Assembly (NCBI GenBank): GCA_002490705.1
Contig: DKUO01000023.1
Location: forward strand, 11,375 to 75,374
Source of the DNA: Lachnospiraceae bacterium UBA7202
GTDB taxonomy: Bacteria > Bacillota > Clostridia > Lachnospirales > Lachnospiraceae
Length of the DNA: 64,000 bases
Reading direction: 5' to 3'
Below, one piece after another: positions 8,047 through 16,404 of this stretch (position 1 is the first letter of the stretch; each line of letters opens with the position of its first letter). The position numbers were made by a program, and so were the translations under genes. The notes under the pieces were generated by a model. That model worked only from the letters and a program-made list of their open reading frames with translations, did not search any database and was not told the DNA's origin.

Positions 8047-8904
8047 TTATTTTTCCACATCCCGATGATACAGCTTCACGCCATAGGTTCCGTGATCCTT
8101 CATTTCCGCATAAAGCGCATTTGCAAGAGTCACGCTCCTGTGCTTCCCGCCGGTACAGCCAATGCCGATCACAAGCTGATGTTTGCCCTCTTTTACATAA
8201 TTTGGAATCAGAAAATCCAACATGTCCACAAGTTGTTTCAAAAATGTACCTGCCTCAGGAAAACCCATCACATAATCCTGAACCTCTTTGTCGTTTCCCG
8301 TCTTATATTTCAATTCATCAATATAGAACGGATTGGGCAGAAACCGCACATCAAAAACCAAATCGGCATCCGCGGGAATTCCCTTTTTGAAACCAAAAGA
8401 AAGAATCGTCACCATCAGAGAATTGTATTCCTTGTTTTTGACAAAGATACTGTCAATCTCCTCTTTGAGCTCTCTGGTCAGAAGATGGGACGTATCAATG
8501 ATATAATCCGCTTTCTCTCGAATCTCCTTTAAGATTTCCCGCTCCCTGTGAATCCCCTCTTCCACCCTGCCCTCAGGGGAAAGCGGGTGCAGTCTCCTTG
8601 TCTCCTTATAACGTTTCAGAAGAACGTTGTCATCAGCCTCCAGAAAGAGAATCTCAAAAAGATAGCCATTTTCCTTCAGCTGATCCAAAGTGCTCCTCAC
8701 ACCGCCAAACGCCTGATCTGCGCGCACATCAAGTCCCAGTGCAACCTTGTTGACCTCGCTTGCAGGCGTCGTAATCAACTCCGCAAACTTCTCAATCAAC
8801 GCCACCGGCAGATTATCCACGCAGTAAAAACCCACATCCTCCAACATTTTCATGGCGGTCCGCTTTCCCGAACCGCTCATTCCCGTTACGATCACAAATC
8901 TCAT
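8047..8904 (-). CDS. rapZ: RapZ/YvcJ family nucleotide-binding protein
   Basis: A 285-residue P-loop protein. The N-terminal half binds GTP/ATP and the C-terminal half contains the conserved IGIGCTGGKHRSV motif near residue 245. In Enterobacteria RapZ is an RNase E adaptor controlling GlmS; in Bacillus YvcJ affects competence. The Walker A motif at residues 8-15 reads GMSGSGKR, with Arg where Ser or Thr normally coordinates magnesium; Thr16 follows directly. Whether nucleotide binding survives is open. It is downstream of murB and just upstream of whiA in one operon. Confidence 0.94.
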   Translation of the reverse strand: MRFVIVTGMSGSGKRTAMKMLEDVGFYCVDNLPVALIEKFAELITTPASEVNKVALGLDVRADQAFGGVRSTLDQLKENGYLFEILFLEADDNVLLKRYKETRRLHPLSPEGRVEEGIHREREILKEIREKADYIIDTSHLLTRELKEEIDSIFVKNKEYNSLMVTILSFGFKKGIPADADLVFDVRFLPNPFYIDELKYKTGNDKEVQDYVMGFPEAGTFLKQLVDMLDFLIPNYVKEGKHQLVIGIGCTGGKHRSVTLANALYAEMKDHGTYGVKLYHRDVEK

Positions 8905-8931
8905 GTTGTTCGTATGCCTCTTTCTTCTGTG

Positions 8932-9843
8932 CTAAAAATCTCCCAAAAAAACGACCTCCGGTTCCAGTCTGACATGGAACCGATCCCGCACGCGCTCCTG
9001 TATCTCCTCGATCACTTCCTTGATATCTGCCGCTGTCGCCCCTCCGGCATTAATCACGAATCCGCAATGCTTCTCTGAAACCTGCGCGCCGCCGATACGA
9101 TAACCGCGGAGCCCCGCATCCATGATAAGTTTCCCCGCATAATAACCCTCCGGCCTTTTAAAGGTACTGCCCGCGCTCGGATACTCCAACGGCTGCTTGC
9201 TCTTCCGCTGTTTCATCAGTTCCTCCATCTTCGCACCGATCTCCTCCTCATTGCCGGGCGTCAGCTTGAGAACGACTCCCAGTACGATAAAAGGTCTGTC
9301 TTTGATGATGCTGGTGCGATAGCCAAACTCCATCGTGTCATTATCCAAAGTCAGAATCTGTCCCTCTTTGTCCATCACACGAACCATCTGCACAATCTGT
9401 TTCATCTCTCCGCCGTAAGCACCGGCATTCATCACAATAGCGCCACCCACAGTTCCCGGAATTCCCGCCGCAAACTCCAAGCCGCTTAAGCCCTTTTCCT
9501 TTGCGACAGTGGCAACCAGCGAAAGCGGCGCACTGGCCCCCACCGCAATGTGATTCTGTTCGACACGGATGCCTCCCATCCGTTTTCCCATTTTCACAAT
9601 CACGCCCCGGTAGCCCTTATCGCCCACCAGCAGATTGCTTCCGTTTCCCAGGACAAAATAATCCTGCTCTAACCGTCCCAGATAAGAGATAATCTGCGCC
9701 AGTTCGTCCTTGGTTTCCACAACGATCATGCACTCTGCCTCGCCGCCCACCCGAAAGGTGGTATACTTACTCATCGGCTCATGAAACAATAATCTCTCCT
9801 CAGGAACAATCGTCCTGATATGTTCATACATTGATGCACTCAA
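8932..9843 (-). CDS. murB: UDP-N-acetylenolpyruvoylglucosamine reductase
   Basis: A 303-residue FAD enzyme that makes UDP-N-acetylmuramate, the second committed step of peptidoglycan precursor synthesis. FAD-binding motifs are LGNGSNLLVGD, AGIPGTVGGAIVMNAGAYGGE and the reductase segment PSAGSTFKRPEGYYAGKLI with the proton-donating Ser. A C-terminal EPEVVFLG carries the conserved Glu. The start is a TTG at 9843, with GGGG six bases upstream; the first ATG at 9831 is 18 bases from that site, which argues for the TTG. A tandem-repeat spacer separates it from the glucokinase gene upstream. Confidence 0.96.
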   Translation of the reverse strand: MSASMYEHIRTIVPEERLLFHEPMSKYTTFRVGGEAECMIVVETKDELAQIISYLGRLEQDYFVLGNGSNLLVGDKGYRGVIVKMGKRMGGIRVEQNHIAVGASAPLSLVATVAKEKGLSGLEFAAGIPGTVGGAIVMNAGAYGGEMKQIVQMVRVMDKEGQILTLDNDTMEFGYRTSIIKDRPFIVLGVVLKLTPGNEEEIGAKMEELMKQRKSKQPLEYPSAGSTFKRPEGYYAGKLIMDAGLRGYRIGGAQVSEKHCGFVINAGGATAADIKEVIEEIQERVRDRFHVRLEPEVVFLGDF

Positions 9844-9921
9844 TTTCTACCCCTGCTCATTTCTTTCTATATTAATATATCCCGAACGTGCCATATAAAT
9901 TCCAAACCCAATTTCTCACTC

Positions 9922-10001
9922 TGAGTTTGTTCAGGATTGAGCTTGCTCAGGATTGAGCTTGCTCAGGATTGAGCTTGCTCAGGATTGAGCTTGCTCAATC
10001 A
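9922..10001. repeat. Tandem 16-base repeat, five units, each self-complementary
   Basis: Three exact copies of TGAGCTTGCTCAGGAT occupy 9938-9953, 9954-9969 and 9970-9985. A diverged copy (TGAGTTTGTTCAGGAT) lies at 9922-9937 and a partial copy (TGAGCTTGCTCA) at 9986-9997. Each unit contains TGAGC and GCTCA separated by two bases, so every unit can form a small hairpin. The array fills most of the gap between the glucokinase stop at 10003 and murB. It has no spacers and is not a CRISPR. Confidence 0.9.
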
Positions 10002-10002
10002 G

Positions 10003-10938
10003 TTATAGGACCAGACGGGCCGCGCCGTAAATCCCCGCGTCATTTCCCAATGTGGCAAGCGCAAAGATCACATTTCTGCTGCCGTGGAAAGTTGTCCTCT
10101 CAAAAGCAGGCTTAATATAGTCAAAGAGCACCTCTCCCGCTTTGGAGACGCCGCCGCCAATGACAAAAATTTCAGGATTGATGATACCCGCAACCACACC
10201 CAGACCTTTGCCCAGATATTCGCCGAACTGCTTTGCAATCTCTATCGCCAGCTCATCCCCTGCCTTTACTGCGTCAAACACGGTCTTGGCGGACACCTCC
10301 CCGTTTCGCAGAACGCTGTCCTTATCACTGGCCTTTAGCGCACGATTGGCCAATCTGGTAATTCCCGTAGCCGAAGCATACTCCTCCAGACAGCCATAAT
10401 TTCCACAGCCGCAGGCTTCTGTCTCATGATCCTCCACATGAATATGACCGATCTCTCCGCCCGCGCCCGTAGCGCCTGTCATGATCTCGCCGTTTACGAT
10501 AATACCGCCGCCGACTCCTGTTCCAAGGGTAACCGCCACCAAATTTTTATGGCCCTGTCCACCGCCCTTCCACATTTCTCCGAGCGCCGCCACATTGGCA
10601 TCATTACCGCCCTCCACCCGCATACCGTCTAAAAGCGCGGTGAGTGTTTCCTTCATGTTCAGCTCCGACCACCCTAAATTGACAGCCTTGTGCACCACGC
10701 CGCTTTTTTCTACAGGGCCGGGCACGCCGATACCGACGCCTATTACATCATCCTTTGTAATCGCCTTCTCCGCCATCTTTTCTTTGACGCTGGCCGCAAT
10801 ATCAGGCAAAATATTCTCTCCGTTATTCGCCGTCCTTGTGGGAATCTCCCACTTGTCCAGCACATTGCCATCCTTGTCAAACAGCCCCATTTTAACAGTG
10901 GTTCCACCCACGTCTACCCCAAATACATAATTCGCCAT
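10003..10938 (-). CDS. glcK: ROK family glucokinase
   Basis: A 311-residue ATP-dependent glucose kinase. The phosphate-1 motif GVDVGGTTVKMGLFD is at residues 6-20, EGGNDANVAALGE holds the catalytic Asp near residue 113, and GTGVGGGII follows. The ROK zinc site CGCGNYGCLEEY is near residue 175. It feeds free glucose into glycolysis and sits between hprK and murB, beside the catabolite-control gene hprK. AAGGAGAG precedes the ATG. Glucose specificity is inferred from similarity to Firmicute GlcK; another hexose is possible. Confidence 0.93.
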   Translation of the reverse strand: MANYVFGVDVGGTTVKMGLFDKDGNVLDKWEIPTRTANNGENILPDIAASVKEKMAEKAITKDDVIGVGIGVPGPVEKSGVVHKAVNLGWSELNMKETLTALLDGMRVEGGNDANVAALGEMWKGGGQGHKNLVAVTLGTGVGGGIIVNGEIMTGATGAGGEIGHIHVEDHETEACGCGNYGCLEEYASATGITRLANRALKASDKDSVLRNGEVSAKTVFDAVKAGDELAIEIAKQFGEYLGKGLGVVAGIINPEIFVIGGGVSKAGEVLFDYIKPAFERTTFHGSRNVIFALATLGNDAGIYGAARLVL

Positions 10939-10962
10939 GCGATTTCTCTCCTTTTCTTAAAA

Positions 10963-11904
10963 TCAGTCTTCGTCCTCATCACGCCCATGCGCAAGAGAAT
11001 TCTGCACGCGCTTGTAAAGCTCCTGCGCCGCATTATACCCCATCTTCTTCTGTCTGTGATTGGCAGCGGCAGACTCGCAGATAATCGCCAGATTACGTCC
11101 CGGTCTGATCGGAATACTGTGACAGGCAATGCGATTACCCAGATACTCAGTATATTCTTCCTCCAATCCCAGCCTGTCATACTCCTTATCCTTATCCCAG
11201 TCCTCAAGGCGGATTACCAGATCAATATTCTGGGTATCTCTGACACTGGACGCACCAAACAGTGCCTTCACATCCACAATGCCAATCCCTCGCAGCTCAA
11301 TAAAGTGTTTCGTGATATCAGGCGCGGAACCGATCAGCGTATCTTCGCTGACACGCCTGATCTCCACCACATCATCCGTCACCAGACGGTGTCCTCTCTT
11401 AATTAATTCCAGCGCCGCCTCGGATTTACCGATACCGCTCTCACCTGTGATCAAAAGGCCCTCACCGTAAACGTCTACCAGCACGCCATGTACGGAAATA
11501 CAGGGAGCAAGTTTTACGTTCAGCCAGCGGATCACCTCCGCCATACAGGCAGATGTCGCTTTTCTGCTCATCAGGATCGGTACGCCGTACTTCACCGCAA
11601 CCTCCCTGAAAATTTCGTTCGGATGCAGCTCTCTGCAAAACAGAATGCCCGGCAGCGGATTATTTAAGAGCTTTTCAAAAATCTCCCGCTGTCTCTCCTC
11701 GTCCATTCCGTTCATATAGGAATATTCCACAAAGCCGACAATCTGTAGACGCGTCGTCTCAAAATGCTCGAAATATCCCGCCAGCTGCAATGCCGGCCTG
11801 TTAATATCCGGTTGCGTTATCTTGATCTTTGAGGTATCAATCTCCGGTGTGAGATTCTCCCACTTAAATTTTTCAATTACCTTTGTCAAACTGATGCTTG
11901 CCAT
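10963..11904 (-). CDS. hprK: HPr kinase/phosphorylase
   Basis: A 313-residue bifunctional enzyme that phosphorylates HPr or Crh on Ser46 when glycolytic intermediates are high and reverses this when they are low. The Walker A GESGIGKS is at residues 154-161. The signature IELRGIGIVDVKALFG follows in the C-terminal catalytic domain; the N-terminal domain is about 130 residues. An acidic tail (DEDED) ends the protein. It is 24 bases before the glucokinase gene and has GGAGGAAA upstream. Its expected partner in this window is the Crh-like protein at 6860-7114. Confidence 0.97.
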   Translation of the reverse strand: MASISLTKVIEKFKWENLTPEIDTSKIKITQPDINRPALQLAGYFEHFETTRLQIVGFVEYSYMNGMDEERQREIFEKLLNNPLPGILFCRELHPNEIFREVAVKYGVPILMSRKATSACMAEVIRWLNVKLAPCISVHGVLVDVYGEGLLITGESGIGKSEAALELIKRGHRLVTDDVVEIRRVSEDTLIGSAPDITKHFIELRGIGIVDVKALFGASSVRDTQNIDLVIRLEDWDKDKEYDRLGLEEEYTEYLGNRIACHSIPIRPGRNLAIICESAAANHRQKKMGYNAAQELYKRVQNSLAHGRDEDED

Positions 11905-11958
11905 AGTTTCCTCCTCACCGCACTTCTTCTCATTGCCACCGTGTATATCTTACCATAC

Positions 11959-11987
11959 AAAAAAGCCGCGCGCAATAAGCGGCGGCT
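11959..11987 (-). terminator. Terminator after uvrC
   Basis: On the minus strand AGCCGC (11987-11982) pairs with GCGGCT (11969-11964), extended by an inner CGC/GCG pair, followed by six T. It overlaps the uvrC stop codon, so hprK and its followers probably need their own promoter or read-through. Confidence 0.75.
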
Positions 11988-13851
11988 ACTGCTTAGTCCG
12001 AAAAAAATCGTATATCTGCTTTGCAACGTGCTCCGGGATTTCCTGCACTTCACATAATTTTTCCACCGACGCCTCCTTAATCTCATTGATAGAGCGAAAA
12101 TGGCGCATCAACGCTTTTCTCCTTGCGGGCCCCACCCCGGGAATCTCGTCAAGGACCGATTTCACCTGCGCTTTGGAACGCAGGGAACGATGATACTCGA
12201 TGGCAAATCGATGGGCCTCGTCCTGAATTCTGGTCACCAGCTTAAACCCTTCCGAATGCGTGTCAATGGGGATTTCCACATTCTGATAATACAATCCCCT
12301 TGTCCGGTGGTTATCATCCTTCACCATGCCGCACACCGGAATATCCAGATGCAGCTCGGAAAGTACCTGTAGGGCGATATTGACTTGTCCTTTGCCGCCG
12401 TCCATCAGCAATAAATCGGGAAATTTTGTAAAACTTCCAAACTCGTGATCCACCTGCCGGCGGTCCAAATCTTCCTTCTCCTCCATCCCGTGAAGGAACC
12501 GTCTTGTAAGCACCTCCCGCATACAAGCGTAGTCGTCCGGCCCGGAAACCGATTGAATCCGAAACTTTCGGTAATCGCTGCGCTTGGCCTTGCCCTTCTC
12601 AAAAACCACCATGGAACCCACATTGGCAAAGCCGCTGATATTCGATATGTCGTAGGCTTCCATACGGCTCACATCTTCCAGATCCAAGAGGGCCGCGATC
12701 TCTTTCATCGCGCCGATGGTTCTGCCTTCCTCCCTGCGGATACGCTCCTTATCCTGACTCAAGATAAGCGCTGCATTCTGTGCCGCAAGCTCCACCAGTT
12801 TTTCCTTCGCTCCCTTTTTGGGTACGCGTATGTAAACTCTGCCGCCTTTTCTTGCCGTGAGCCACTTCTCCAGAATTTCTATCTCCGCGATCTCCTCCTG
12901 TAGCATCAGTTCCTTCGGAATATAGGGCGTCCCCGCATAAAACTGTTTCACAAAATCGAGGAGAATCTGAGCATTGTCACAGTCCTCCACATGGGTCATG
13001 TAAAAATGTTCCCTGCCGATCAGTTTTCCACCGCGCACAAAAAACACCTGTACCACAGCCTCGTGTTCCTCCGCCGCCATGGCAATGATATCCTTATCCT
13101 CTCCATCGGAATCGGTAATTTTCTGCTTCTGTGCAACGCTCTTTACGCTGTTGTACAGATCCCGATATCCGGCCGCCTCCTCATACTCCATCCTTTCCGA
13201 CGCTTCTGTCATTTTTTCTTCCAGTTCGCGGAGCATCGGCTTATAATTTCCGTTCAAAAAATCCAGCGCCCGTTCAATCCTCGCCCGATACTCTTCTTTG
13301 CTGATATAGCCCTGACAGGGCGCCGCGCATTGTTTAATATGATAATTCAGGCACGGCCGTTCCAGACCCATATCCCGCGGAAGCCGGCGGTTGCAGGTCT
13401 TTAGCTGATAAAGCTTATTCATCAGGTCAATGGTATCTTTTACCGCACCCGCAGAAGTATATGGCCCGAAATATTTTGACTTATCCTTTTTCATTTCACG
13501 GGAGAGGAGAATCCGCGGATACTCCTCTCCCATCGTCACCTTGATATAAGGATAAGTCTTGTCGTCCTTCAACATGGTGTTGTATTTCGGACTATATTCC
13601 TTGATCAGATTATTTTCCAGGACCAGTGCTTCCAGCTCCGAATCCGTCACAATATAATCGAACCGCGCAATCTGCTGCACCATCCTGTCGATCTGCGGGC
13701 CGCGGCCTACGATTTTACGAAAGTAAGACCGTACCCGGTTATGCAGATTCACTGCCTTACCCACATAGATGATCGTATCGTTGTCGTCATGCATCATATA
13801 TACGCCGGGCGAATGAGGCAGTTTCTTTAATTCTTCGTCAACGTTGAACAT
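11986..13851 (-). CDS. uvrC: Excinuclease ABC subunit C
   Basis: A 621-residue nucleotide excision repair nuclease that makes the two incisions around a lesion bound by UvrAB. The N-terminal GIY-YIG nuclease (SPGVYMMHDDND then IIYVGKA) spans about residues 10-95. A UVR motif for UvrB contact is near residue 215, the RNase H-like nuclease holds GKGQVN near residue 478, and paired helix-hairpin-helix motifs (VLDEIPGVGPARRKALM) end the protein. It starts six bases after ftsH, whose last codons provide the GAAGGAT ribosome site, so translation is probably coupled. Confidence 0.97.
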   Translation of the reverse strand: MFNVDEELKKLPHSPGVYMMHDDNDTIIYVGKAVNLHNRVRSYFRKIVGRGPQIDRMVQQIARFDYIVTDSELEALVLENNLIKEYSPKYNTMLKDDKTYPYIKVTMGEEYPRILLSREMKKDKSKYFGPYTSAGAVKDTIDLMNKLYQLKTCNRRLPRDMGLERPCLNYHIKQCAAPCQGYISKEEYRARIERALDFLNGNYKPMLRELEEKMTEASERMEYEEAAGYRDLYNSVKSVAQKQKITDSDGEDKDIIAMAAEEHEAVVQVFFVRGGKLIGREHFYMTHVEDCDNAQILLDFVKQFYAGTPYIPKELMLQEEIAEIEILEKWLTARKGGRVYIRVPKKGAKEKLVELAAQNAALILSQDKERIRREEGRTIGAMKEIAALLDLEDVSRMEAYDISNISGFANVGSMVVFEKGKAKRSDYRKFRIQSVSGPDDYACMREVLTRRFLHGMEEKEDLDRRQVDHEFGSFTKFPDLLLMDGGKGQVNIALQVLSELHLDIPVCGMVKDDNHRTRGLYYQNVEIPIDTHSEGFKLVTRIQDEAHRFAIEYHRSLRSKAQVKSVLDEIPGVGPARRKALMRHFRSINEIKEASVEKLCEVQEIPEHVAKQIYDFFRTKQ

Positions 13852-13857
13852 AGATCT

Positions 13858-16152
13858 CTATCCTTCGTTCTCACGATTCTGCGAATCCGGCGCCTGTGAA
13901 AATAAGCCCCTGTTCACAGGGGGTTCCTGCTGCGCCTGCTGCTTCGGTTTCTCCTGCCCGTCGGGAGCCTGTGGCTTTTCCGGCTCTTTCTGCCCGCCAA
14001 AAGGCTGCGGCGCTTTAGGTGCTTCCTGTACCTCATGCGGCTCATTCTGCATCTGAAACCGCGGTTTACTCTCCTGGGGCAGAGGCGCACCCGGCGTCTG
14101 AGCCTGTGGTTCGCTCTGCTGTGGCGTACCCGGCGCCTTCTTCACGTCCCCGCTCTTCACATCTTCCTCTTCCACAGGTTCAGGAATCCCCTTCTCCTTG
14201 CGGTAAATCTTCATGAACTCCTTACCGGTAATGGTTTCCTTCTCAATCAGGTGAGCCGCCAGTTTATCCATGATCTCACGGTTCTCTTTCAAAAGCTTCT
14301 TTGCCTTCTTATAGCTTTCATGGAGTACCTTCATCACTTCGGTGTCGATATCCGCCGCCGTCACATCGGAACAGGTCAGGGAAGCCCTGCCGTCCAAATA
14401 CTGGCTTTCCACCGTGGCAAGTCCCATCAGACCGAACTTTTTGCTCATACCAAAACGGGTGATCATATTCCGCGCAATACTTGTAGCCTGCTCAATATCA
14501 TTGGCCGCTCCAGTGGTAACGGTATCAAAGACAATCTCCTCCGCCGCACGTCCGCCCAACAGGCTGACCAATCTGTCGCGAAGCTCCGCCTCCGTATCCA
14601 GATACTTCTCCTCCTCCGGCACATGCATAACATAGCCGAGGGCTCCCATGGTACGGGGCACAATCGTAATTTTCTGCACCGGCTCTGAATTCTTTTGCAG
14701 CGCGCTCACAAGGGCGTGTCCCACCTCATGGTAGGAGACGATCTTGCGCTCCTCTTTGCTCATCACGCGGTCTTTTTTCTCTTTCCCCACGAGCACCTGT
14801 TCCACTGCGTCAAAGAGATCTTTCTGGCTCACGTATTCCCGGCCCATCTTTACTGCATTGATAGCCGCCTCATTAATCATATTAGCCAGATCAGAACCCA
14901 CTGCACCGGAAGTGGCAAGTGCAATCTCATTCAAATCCACCGAATCATCCATCAGCACATCCTTGGAATGTACTTTCAGGATTTCTACACGACCCTTCAA
15001 GTCCGGTTTATCCACAATGATCCGTCTGTCGAAACGTCCCGGACGCAGCAGCGCCTTATCCAAAATTTCCGGCCTGTTTGTAGCCGCCAAAATAATAATA
15101 CCCTTTCTCCCATCGAAACCGTCCATCTCGGAGAGAAGCTGATTCAAGGTCTGCTCCCGCTCCTCGTTGCCGCCGCCGTACTTCGAATCACGGCTCCTGC
15201 CGATGGCATCAATCTCATCTATAAACACGATACAGGGAGCGTTCTTCTCCGCCTCCTTAAAAAGATCACGGACACGGGAGGCGCCCACGCCCACATATAA
15301 TTCGATAAAATCCGAACCTGACAGGGAAAAGAAGGGCACATGCGCCTCTCCTGCCACCGCCTTTGCAAGGAGCGTCTTACCTGTACCGGGAGGGCCCACC
15401 AAAAGCGCGCCCTTGGGAAGTCTTGCGCCAATCTTGGAATACTTGCCGGGATTGTGTAAAAAATCGACCACCTCAACCAGAGACTCCTTCGCTTCATCCT
15501 CCCCGGCAACATCCTGAAAGGTAATGCCCGTCTCCTTCTGCACATAGGCCTTAGCCGTACTCTTACCCACACCCATGGGGCCACCCTTGCCACCCATACG
15601 TCTAAAGAGCAGGCTTAACAATCCCCACATCAAAAGGACGGGAAGAATATAATACAGCAGGATCGTCATGATCATACCTGAGCTGTCGGAGACTTCTTTG
15701 TTCATCTTCACGTCATGCTTAAGCAGTCTGGCCGCCAGCGTGTCATCATCTTCCATCTTGCCCGTGTAATAGCTGCTTATGCCCATACCGTAGGCATAGG
15801 AAAATACAGACCCCTTCTGTTGCGCCTTGGGATAGATCGTAATTCGGTCTGCCCCCACCTCAACGCTCTCTATCTCTCCCGCTTCCACCATCTGCACAAA
15901 CTCATTGTAAGAGATTTCCTGATTGGTAGCTCCCGTCATCATTTTCATAAAAAAGCTGACGCATAGAAGCGTAACAAGGGCAGCGATCACCAGCATGATC
16001 AAGCTCTGTTTACGAGGGTCGCTTCCGTTTCCTCCCGGCCCGCCGGGACCTCCCGGTCCACCCGGTCCGCCGTTGCCTGTAGGCCCTCCCGGTCCGGGGC
16101 TGCCTCCGTTTTCGTACTGATTTACATTGTCTGCTTTATCTGTATTTGCCAT
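13858..16152 (-). CDS. ftsH: ATP-dependent zinc metalloprotease FtsH
   Basis: A 764-residue membrane-bound AAA+ protease for quality control of membrane and short-lived proteins. An unusual Gly/Pro-rich stretch fills residues 16-43, then transmembrane helices at about 49-70 and 158-184. Walker A GPPGTGKT is at 253-260, Walker B IVFIDEIDAIG at about 308-318, the second region of homology ATNRPEILDKALLRPGRFDR near 357, and the zinc site HEVGH at 475-479. After the peptidase domain a Pro/Gln/Glu-rich disordered tail of roughly 100 residues follows, making it longer than usual (about 610-650). It heads a unit with uvrC from the promoter at 16230-16258. Confidence 0.97.
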   Translation of the reverse strand: MANTDKADNVNQYENGGSPGPGGPTGNGGPGGPGGPGGPGGNGSDPRKQSLIMLVIAALVTLLCVSFFMKMMTGATNQEISYNEFVQMVEAGEIESVEVGADRITIYPKAQQKGSVFSYAYGMGISSYYTGKMEDDDTLAARLLKHDVKMNKEVSDSSGMIMTILLYYILPVLLMWGLLSLLFRRMGGKGGPMGVGKSTAKAYVQKETGITFQDVAGEDEAKESLVEVVDFLHNPGKYSKIGARLPKGALLVGPPGTGKTLLAKAVAGEAHVPFFSLSGSDFIELYVGVGASRVRDLFKEAEKNAPCIVFIDEIDAIGRSRDSKYGGGNEEREQTLNQLLSEMDGFDGRKGIIILAATNRPEILDKALLRPGRFDRRIIVDKPDLKGRVEILKVHSKDVLMDDSVDLNEIALATSGAVGSDLANMINEAAINAVKMGREYVSQKDLFDAVEQVLVGKEKKDRVMSKEERKIVSYHEVGHALVSALQKNSEPVQKITIVPRTMGALGYVMHVPEEEKYLDTEAELRDRLVSLLGGRAAEEIVFDTVTTGAANDIEQATSIARNMITRFGMSKKFGLMGLATVESQYLDGRASLTCSDVTAADIDTEVMKVLHESYKKAKKLLKENREIMDKLAAHLIEKETITGKEFMKIYRKEKGIPEPVEEEDVKSGDVKKAPGTPQQSEPQAQTPGAPLPQESKPRFQMQNEPHEVQEAPKAPQPFGGQKEPEKPQAPDGQEKPKQQAQQEPPVNRGLFSQAPDSQNRENEG

Positions 16153-16218
16153 CGAAAAGGCATCCTCTCTTTCTGAATGTTATATACTTGCAAATCCGCG
16201 CTTTGTTTTTCTTCTACA

Positions 16219-16258
16219 GCTACTATATAACTATATAGTAGCAAAAAACAGAAATCAA
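16219..16258 (-). promoter_or_regulatory. Promoter of ftsH overlapped by a perfect palindrome
   Basis: On the minus strand TTGATT (16253-16258) and TATAGT (16230-16235) are separated by 17 bases. The -10 lies inside a perfect inverted repeat, GCTACTATATA at 16219-16229 and TATATAGTAGC at 16232-16242 with a two-base centre. A repressor bound there would block the promoter. The repeat matches neither the CIRCE nor the CtsR consensus. Confidence 0.65.
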
Positions 16259-16341
16259 TGAGAAATTTGTGAATTTCTACACACATCTCTAAAAGTATTA
16301 TAAAGTTTTTCCCCTTTTTTCTCTAATTTTCCTTTTTAGTA

Positions 16342-16370
16342 TAGATTTTCCGCCGGATTTTTCTTATAAT
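16342..16370 (+). promoter_or_regulatory. Promoter of pyrG
   Basis: A perfect TATAAT at 16365-16370 lies 17 bases after a weak TAGATT at 16342-16347. The leader is about 28 bases, too short for the pyrG attenuator known in Bacillus. Confidence 0.55.
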
Positions 16371-16404
16371 AATAAAAGATATGAACACAGGAAAGGGACA
16401 GACT

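Noticed and set aside
9922..10001. Possible CRISPR array
   Set aside because: Units are directly adjacent with no spacers, and no cas genes are in the window.
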